From: an uncultured Gemmiger sp.
Lineage (GTDB): Bacteria > Bacillota > Clostridia > Oscillospirales > Ruminococcaceae
Direction: 5' to 3'
Assembly (NCBI GenBank): GCA_947631565.1
Contig: CANRLV010000010.1
Coordinates: 1 to 49,996 of the forward strand
DNA length: 49,996 nucleotides
Shown here: positions 13,695 through 22,600 of the stretch, piece after piece
Position numbering within the stretch: the stretch's first letter is position 1
Layout of the letters: each line of letters begins with the position of its first letter
Position numbers and translations under genes: made by a program
Notes under the pieces: model-generated
The model's input: only the letters and a program-made list of their open reading frames with translations
Database searches by the model: none
What the model was told of the DNA's origin: nothing

Positions 13695-16600
13695 CTACGC
13701 CGGCGGGAAGGTGCTTTGCGGCGCGGCGTTCGGGTCATCCGCCGGCTCGGCCGGCGGCGCGGGCACAGGCACGGTGGGGTCCTGCGGCGGCGGGTCCGGC
13801 TCGGTCGGCGCGGATGTGGGCTCCGGCGGCGTCTCGGGCGTCGGTTCCGATGTTGGCTCGGGCGTCGGGGTCGGGGTGGGTTCCGGGGTCGGCGCGGGCG
13901 TTTCGGCCGGGCCGGGGGTTTCGGCCGGGCCGGGCGTCTCGGCCGGGTCGGGCGTCTCGGCCGGGTCGGGCGTCTCGGCCGGGTCGGGGGTCGGCGTCGC
14001 GCCGCTTTCGGGCGTGGCCGTCCCCGGGGCCGCGCTCTCGGGCGTGGCGGCCGTTTCGGGGGTCGCCGTCTCGGGGGTGGCGGCCGTCTGCGGCGGCGCG
14101 CTGTTCTCGGGCGTGGCCGGGTCGTCAATGGGGACAGGGATAAAGGGCGCATGGCCGTTCAGGTCCAGGGAAAAGCCCATCGGTGCGTTCGGCCAGGTGC
14201 CGTAGTGCACCAACACATCGGTATAGGACCCGTCGGTTTGCAGCTGCTTGCCATTCACCACAGCCTTGTACGGGTAGGTGCTGCCGCCGCCCTGCGGCGT
14301 CAGGCCGTTGGCGCCCGGCAGGTAGGTGTAGTCGGCGTTCTTTTCCTCCGTCAGCGTTTCCGCAGGGGTGCCCTGGTAAGCCAGGCCGTCGAGGGTCGCA
14401 GCGGTCATAAGGTCCTTCAGGTAGGCGTTGCGTTGGACGGTGTCGGTGCCGCTGCCGCTGCCGGAAGCACTGCCGTAAATGGGATAGACCTGGCCTTTGG
14501 TGGTCGTGTTTATGGCCGTGGTATCCAGATAGGTATAGCTGTCCTCAATGGTCACGTGACCGGGGCCTTCTGTGTTATAGCCGAGGATGCCGCCGACAGT
14601 GACATTTGTTGCAGTACTCTGCACCTTGACACTGCCGCCCGCATAGCTGTTTTCGATCTTTATTGAGTAGTTGTCGCTGGACGTATCGGCGCGGCCGACC
14701 AGACCGCCGATCATGATATCGCCGTTTGCGTTGGCGGCATCCAGAACGTTGACGGCGGCGGATTTTTCGATGGTAACACCCCAATAGGCGTTGCCGACCA
14801 GACCGCCGATGGAAGCATACTTGGAATCCGAGTCGCTGCCGGTGCCGCTGTTCTGGATGGTATAGCCGGCCACGACACAATTCTTGATCTTGACCAGGCC
14901 CGTAGTATAGCCGACCAGACCGCCGGCGCCGCAGGGAGACGAATCGATCGCAGAGATCGAAGCCGAGCCGTCGGGCGAATACAGCACGATGTTTTGCAGG
15001 GTGCCGCTGGCGCTGGCGAACAGGCCGACATCGCCCTCGCCCTCTATGCTCAGGTTCAGAATATGGTAGCCGTCGCCGTCATAGACACCGGAGAATCCTG
15101 TCGGCGCGGTGTAGCGGGGCACCGTGCGGGACGTCGTGCCGCCCGGGACCGGGACCACAATAGTAGTAGTATAGTCCTTGCCGTACAGGTCATGGCTCTG
15201 CTTGAAGTACAGATTGCAGTTGACCGGGATGTTGTCCAGCTGCTGTACGGTGCGGATGAGGACGGGGGCGCTGCTTGTTGTGCCGAACGTACTCGTCGAT
15301 ACGCCGGCATAGCCGTCGGTATAATAAAGGGTGCTGGTGCTGCCGGTCTGGCCGAAGCCGGAGAGCGATTTGCATTCCGGGGAGCCCGTGTCGGGGGTCG
15401 GGTAGACCGCGAACACATCGGGGTCGCCGCCCAGCAGCGCGAACACCTTGCTGCGCACGGCGTTGTACTGGTCCGTGCTCAGGCCGCCGGTGTAGCTGGC
15501 CGCCGTGTCGTAGGCCTGCAGGCCAAGGCTGCCCGGGTCCGGCGCGGCCGCGGCGGACTTGTCGCCGTTGTAGAGCACATACCCGCTGGCGGCGATCTCG
15601 TCCGGTACGGGGGTGATGGCGCCGTCATCCATCATATGGCGGTCGGCGCACAGCGTGTTGAAGCTGCCGCCCGGCAGGTGGTAGCCGGCGTCCTTCGCGT
15701 CGTCGGCGTCGTCCGGGCCATTACCGTCCAGCTTGATGCCGTCGCCGGTCACACCGACCAGCTGGTAGGTGACGTTGTTGCTCCCGTCCAGCTCATAGTA
15801 CAGCAGGCCGGAGGCCTTGGCGGTGGCACGCGGCCAGTCACCGTAATGCACATACGCCGTCAGCGGGTCCGTCTGCGCAAGGCCCTTGTCCTTTTTGGCG
15901 TCGAGCTGGACGGAGACAACGGCCTGCAGCGGATACCTGCGCGTGTTGGCGGTCAGGCCCTTCACGCCGGTCGTATCGGCCGCGTCGGGCAGGTAGGTCC
16001 TGTTGGCGGGGAGCGTGCACCGCGTGAGCATCCCGTCAAGGTCAAGGCCGTCGCCCTGGTCCTTGGTCACGGCGCCGGTGGGCAGGTGATCCAGCGCCGA
16101 GAGGTAGTAGCAGTTGACGGGGGCGTTATCCACATGCGTCTGGCCGAGGGCGTATACGCTGCCGCCGGTCACGCCGTACAGGTCCATGTAGGAGTAGCTG
16201 TCGGTCGTGGTGATCCCGCTGCCGCTGTCGTGCCCGGCGCCGTAGATGCCGCCGGCATTTGCCCATTGGCCGGTGACGGTGCCGCCGGCATAACAGCCGG
16301 TGATGCTGCCCCGGCCACATCCGGCAATGCCGCCGGCACTGGTGCCGGTACCGCTGCCGGCCACGCTCAGATCGACGTAGGCCTGGCAGTTTTTGATGGT
16401 AGCGTTGTTGTTCGAGAGTTGGCCCGCGATGCCGCCGACATACCCGGTGCCCGAGATACCGTACCCGGCCACGGCACAGTTTTCGATGGTAAGGTTTTTG
16501 TTAGCGGAAGCCACGATGCCGGCGGCATTGCCGGAGGTGGAGGTGATCTTCGCGCTGCCGTCGGGCGAGTAGAGGATGACGTTCTTGATGGACGCAGTGG

Positions 16601-19600
16601 CCTTTATAGCACCAAAGAGGGAAGCATTGGCGCCGCTGATATTCAGGTCCAGGATGCGATAGCTGCGGCCGTTATATTCGCTGAGGCTATCCTCCAACAC
16701 GAGAGGCGCAATGGTATGCCCTCTCCCGTCAAGGTCATGTGTCTGGGTATAATATTTATAGTCGTTTTCCTTGGAAAGCTCGCTCATGCTCTGCAGCTGC
16801 TGCACCGTGCGCACGTTGAGCGCGTCGGCTTCCTTGTTCCCAAATTTCGTGCTCCTGCTGCTGATGGCCTTGCCGAACCGGGTGTTGACGCAGGCCTCGA
16901 GGGCGCTGCCGGACACGGTGTTGCCGGAGGTCCCGGCGGCCGGGGCCAGCTGCCAGTTCGTGCTGGTGGCGGCGCTGTTGGCCTTCGCGGTCACGTTCAG
17001 ATCGCCGGCGGCGGTGCTCAGGGCCCCGGCCAGCGCATTCTCCAGACCGGCGGGGACGGCAGAATCGGTAACGTCGGCGCCGCTGCTGAAGGTGAAGTTC
17101 GTATCCTCGTCCTTGGGCCAATACACACCGTAGCCGGCCTCGGCGATGTCGGCGCGCTCGCCGGTCAGGTGGTGGTCATAGCAAAGGGTATCCAGCAGCA
17201 GCTGCGCCGTGCCCAGCTTGTTCCTGACGATCTCGGCGCCGTACAGGTAGAAGTGCCAGGTCCCGGGCTCGGCCCCGTTGACGGTCTCGCGCTCATAGTA
17301 GAAGAAGCCCGCCGTCTTTACGGCCGGGACGGCGCCGTAGTGGACCCTGCTGCTGCCGTTCTGCACGAAGGCCGCGAACGGGAAGCGGGTAAAGTCGTCC
17401 TCGGCGTCCACCCGGTCGGCCAGACCGCTGGCGCGGTGGTCGACACCGGCGGTGGTGGCCTCGTCGGGCACATACATATCGTTGACGGGCGTGTCAAACG
17501 TATCCTGCGCGTCCCACTTGAGCCGGGTGAGCGCAGTGCCGGTCACGCCGCTGACGGTCGTCACGGTCACATCCGCCGGCATACCGTCGGCCCAGTATTC
17601 GGCCAGCTTGCTGTCCGTCGTCACCGTGCCGCTGCCGATGCCGCAGACGGCAGGCTTGCTCATCAGGTCGGTCATATTGACGTAGGAATATACATTCGTG
17701 TAGATGGCGCTGCCGCCGCCGACCAGACCGCCGACGGTGGTGGGGCTGCCGGCCATATCGCCGCCGGCATAGCTGTTGGCAACGGTCAGGCCGCTGTCCG
17801 CACTGCCGACCAGGCCGCCCAGGGTGCTGCCCGTGAGGGTGGCCGTGGCCTCGCAGTTTTGGATGGCGCCCGCGCCCGTGCCCGTGACCGTGCCGGCCAG
17901 GCCGCCGGCGGTGTCGGCATTGATGCTGTACCCGGCGACGGCGCAGTTCTGCAGCGTGCCGCCGTTGAGCACGGCGGTGATGCCGCCGGCCGTGCCGGTG
18001 CCCTTCATCTCGCCCTTGCCGGTGGGCGAGTAGAGGATAAGGCCGTCCACGGCGGCGCCGCCCGTGACCTCTTCGAACACGCCGGCGTCCGCAAGGCCCG
18101 CCTTCACGGCAAGGTCCAGCACACGGAAGCCGTTGCCGCTGTAGGAGCCGCCGTCCAGCCTGGGCGGCGTATAGTCGCCGTCCAGCGTGACCGGGTCGGC
18201 GCCCGATACGCCCGCGACGGGCACGATATCGTGCGTCTGCTTGTAGTATTTGCCGTTCTCGGCGCCGACGCTGGCCAGTTGGCCGGTCGTGCGCACCGCA
18301 TAGGGCTTGTCGGCGCTTTGGCCAAGGGCCTCCGCCGCTGTCTTGTTGGTATTCAGCGTGTCGGCATAGCCGAGCTTGAAGTAGAGGTCGGCGCCGCTGC
18401 TCCCGCCCAGGTCGACCTCCTGCAGGGCGGCGCCCTCGCAGGCGTACAGGGCATAGGTATAGGCGGTGTCGCCGCCGAACCGCGCCTTCAGCTCGCCGAG
18501 GATGGCATCGTTGATCTTTGAACTGGCGCCAGTCAGCGCCGGCAGGGAATGGCCGGCAGGGCCGAACACCGCATATCCGGCGGTGACGGACTTGCCGTCG
18601 GCCGTCGTCTCCTGCACAAGGCAGTTCTCGGTCTCGAACGTGCCGTCCGCGGCGTCCGCGGCGCGGGCGATGTAGTGGTACCGGAACACGGGGCTGCTGC
18701 CGTCGGCATTGGTCTCGCGCTCCCAGTAGATCACGCCGGTATAGTCCTTGGGCTCCACCCAGTCGCCGCGGTGCACGGTCTGGTTGGTCTTATAGGGGAA
18801 CGGGGAAGCCAGTTTGCTGTCATACGGGAAAGCGGTCTTTTTGCCGGCGTCCGCCAGCGCCGCCGGCAGGCGCGCGCCGGTCATGGCATAGTGGCCCTCG
18901 CCGCGCGGCAGGACCGTCGTTTCCTTGCCGCAGGCGATGCCGGTGGCATAGGCCACGGCGGCGTCCGTGGTGTGGGTGTCCTTCTGATAGTTCGCCACGG
19001 CCCCGTCCCAGATGCTGTCCGGGCAGGCGCCGGCGAACAGGCCCAGGCCGAACGCCGTATCAGCGTCTGTGCTGCCGCCTGCCTCGGTCATATTGGGCGC
19101 GCTGACCGAGCAGGTGCTGTACAGCACGCCGCCCACCCGCAGGCTTTCGTTGCCCAGGCGGCCGGCAAAGCCGCCCGCAAAGGCCTTCTCCTGCCTGGCG
19201 ATGACGTTCCTGTCGCTGATGTCGCCGTCGTATTGGCCGCGCACGGTGTGGCCGCCGGCGTAGCAGTTGACCAGCGTCGGGCCGTTGCCGTAGCCGACGA
19301 AGCCGCCCGCGTATTTGCCGGCCTGCACGCGCACCGCGGCATAGCAGTCCGTGACCTTGACGCGCTTGCCCAGATACCCGGCAAAGCCGCCGGTGCGGTC
19401 ATTTTTGCCGTCGGCGACGTTGACGCCGGTAGTCTGATACTTTGCATCCGTGGTATAGACGCCGACGTTGGTGATGGTCGTCGTCGCGGGCGCGGTGACT
19501 TCCGCAACATAGCCGAACGCGCCGCCAAAGCAGATATTTTCCTTGGAAACCGCCTTGATGGTGACGGTTGGCTCGATGATACGAACGTTCTGCACCGTCG

Positions 19601-22600
19601 AGTAGTCCTTCAGCACGGCGGCGAGGGTGCCGCCGTACTGGTTCGCCTTGGTCGTGGCGGTGCTGCCGTTGGAATAATCGTTCAGGGTGGGCTTTTCCAG
19701 CACAAGGTTCTCGACCAGCGCGGGTATGGGCGTGGCCAGGGGCGCGCCGGTGACGGGGTCCACGGTGCGGCCCTGCACAAGGGCGAACAGGCCGAGCGAG
19801 ACGACGTCGCCGGTATCGCTGCCCAGGAAGAGGTTGCTGACGGTGTGGCCGTAGCCCTCAAAGGTGCCGCCGTCGAGCACGGCGCCGCCCTGGCCGTACT
19901 CCGCCCGCTTACCGGCATAGCCGGTATCGTCGACCTTGTTGGGCTTGACGCCGTCAAAGATGGAGCCGGCATACTTCGCATAGTCGACATCCAGCAGCAG
20001 GCGGTAGGTACAGGCGCGCAGGGTATCCTTGTTAAAGCCCTTGTTGCCGTCACGCGTATACCGCACCATCGCGGCCAGCTGCGCCGCGCTGCGGATAAGC
20101 ACGCTGCTGTTGTCGTCTTTGGCGGTAAAGCTCTCGGTCTTGGGATCCGTGCCGGTGGCCGCGAACGTATCGGTATCGGATCTGTAGGTGCGCTCCACAA
20201 AGCGGATGCCGCGCTTGTCGCGCAGGGTCTCGTTGTCAAAGACGTACTTGCCGTCCTTGAGCTCATAGCTGCCGTCGGCCTTCTTTTTCAGCAGGCCGAT
20301 GTTCACGGCCTCGCAGGCAAAGTACGGGTTGAGCAGCCCGTCCTGCCCGTCGATGGTGATGGGCAGATAATAGGTGTTGGCCGGCGCCATATTGAGCGTC
20401 TTGTAGGAGATGGGATAGGCGTAGCGGGCCTGGCACGCGTCGGCGCCCTGCCATTCCGCGGGCAGCAGATACCGCTTCTCTTTTGCAAGCGTTTCGCCTT
20501 CTTGGTCCTTGCCGCCCTTCAGGTCTGGATCGGTCTCGTTGGGGTCGCCGTATTCCGTTTCGATATGGAACTCGATATCCCCGGCGCCCTCGGGGGCCAG
20601 CACCATGTAGCCGCTTTCCTTGACCAGGCCGGTGGCGCTCAGCGTGTTGACGACGCGGCCCTCCGGGTCGGAATCGTCATACAAAATACCGTACAGGCCG
20701 AACACCTCGCCGGTGCCCGGGTCGTGGGCCTCGCTGTCGTCCGGGAACATCTCCTTCGCGTGGTCGTCCGGCTTGGGGTCGCCCGTGCCGTTCAGGTATT
20801 TCTCGTAGTAGATCAGGTTGTAGCGGTGCGGCCAGTCGCCGTGGTGCACCGTCTGCCCATTGGTCACCGGGTAGGGGTAGTTTTGGCCCAGATAGGGGTA
20901 GGTGTAGGTGTCCGTGCCGTTCACCGTCGTTTTGGCGTCGTCATAGGTCTTGGCCAGGGTCTTGCCGGGCTCGCCCAGCACCAGGTTGCCGTCCATCAGG
21001 TAGGGGTCGGCCTCGGTGGAGGGGTCGCCGGTCTCTTTGCCCAGGGCATAGGCCTCGCAGTCGTCGTGGCCCGTCCAGGGCACGGCGGAGCCGCCGGAGC
21101 TGGACTTTTTGTTGTCCAGGTGGGCAAAATAGCGCCCGGCCCGACTGCCGTTGTTGCCGTTGCCCGTGCCCGCCTTGACCGAGCAGGTGGAATACACCCG
21201 GCCCTGCAGCTTGAGGTTCGCCGTGCCGTAGTCGTTCTCAAAGACGGCGGCGAACCCGCCGGCGAAGGCGCGCAGATCGTCGCTGTCGCCCGTGGCGGTC
21301 ACGTTGGCGGCGCCCTCGCCCGCATACAGGCCGCTGGCGGTGTGCCCGCCGGAATAGCAGTCCGCGACGGTAACGCTGTCCAGGATGCCGGCAAAGCCGC
21401 CCGCCTGGCGCATGGCCTGCACCCTGACGGCGGCAAAGCTGTTTTTCAGCGTGATGCGGTCGCCGCCGGCGGCGGAAGCAAAGCCGATCAACCCGCCCAC
21501 ATAGTCGTTCCCGGTATCGCTGCCCACGGCGACCAGGTGGAAGTTGCTCACCACGCCGCAGCTCTTGTAAAGGGCATCGTACCCGCCCTTGTTGATCTCG
21601 TCGGCGGCGGTCACCTCCACAAAGGCGCCGCAGCCGTCCACGGTCAGGGTGGCCGGGTCCGACACGCCGCTAAGGCTGCCGACCAGCGCGCCGGCGCGCA
21701 CGCGGGTCCTGACGGCGCTCGTGTAATCGGGCAGCGTATTCGGCACCGTGACGGTGGGGTTGATGAGCATGATGCCGCTCAGGACCGCCTGGTTGGAGCC
21801 GGAGGCCGTGACCGAGCCGAACAGGCCGGCATAGACAGTGTCGCCCTCGACCCGCGCGCCGGCGTACAGGCCCTTGATGGCATAGCCGTGCCCGCGGTAG
21901 CTGCCGCCCGCGCTGAGCGTGATGGGCAGCTGCGGGTCCGCGGCGGTCTTGCCCACGCCGGTGGTGCCGCCGGCGCCGCCGGCGGCGGTGGTATCGTTGT
22001 TGGCGCGGCCGGCGGTCAGGCTGGCCGTCTCATACAGGCCATAGTCGATGTCCAGCGTCTGCGCGTACACGCGGCCCTGCGCGGCGGCGCGCAGCGCGTC
22101 GGCGGCGGCCTTCGCGGCCGCTTCCTCGGCGGGGTCCATGCCGGGGGCGGCCGTAAAGGTATAGTTGGTATAGGCGGCCATCTGGCCCAGGTGGCGCGCC
22201 GTGCGCACCAGCACAAGGTGGGGCGTCGCCTGGTCGGCGGCGTCGCCGGTCTGCGTGCCGCCGGGCGTGAGCGCCGGCTTTTCCAGCGGGGCCGTGGCGG
22301 CGGCCTTGGCCTGCACGGCGGCGGGCGCGGCGGTGGCCACGGCGGCGGTGACCTCAAAGGCCTCGCAGGCAAAATGCGGGTTGAACAGGAAGGTCTTGCC
22401 GCCCGCGCCGCCCAGGGTCAGCTTGTGGTAATACCCGTCGACCGGGATATCGTCGGCCTTTATCTTGTAAACGTAGTTGTAGCCGGGCAGCGTGGCCGGG
22501 GTCGTGATGTTGCCCGCGGCGTCGTGGGCGGCCGGATGGAAATCGCCATCCGGCTCCAGCGTAAACGTGGCGGCGCCGTCGTCCAGCGTATACTCCAGGC

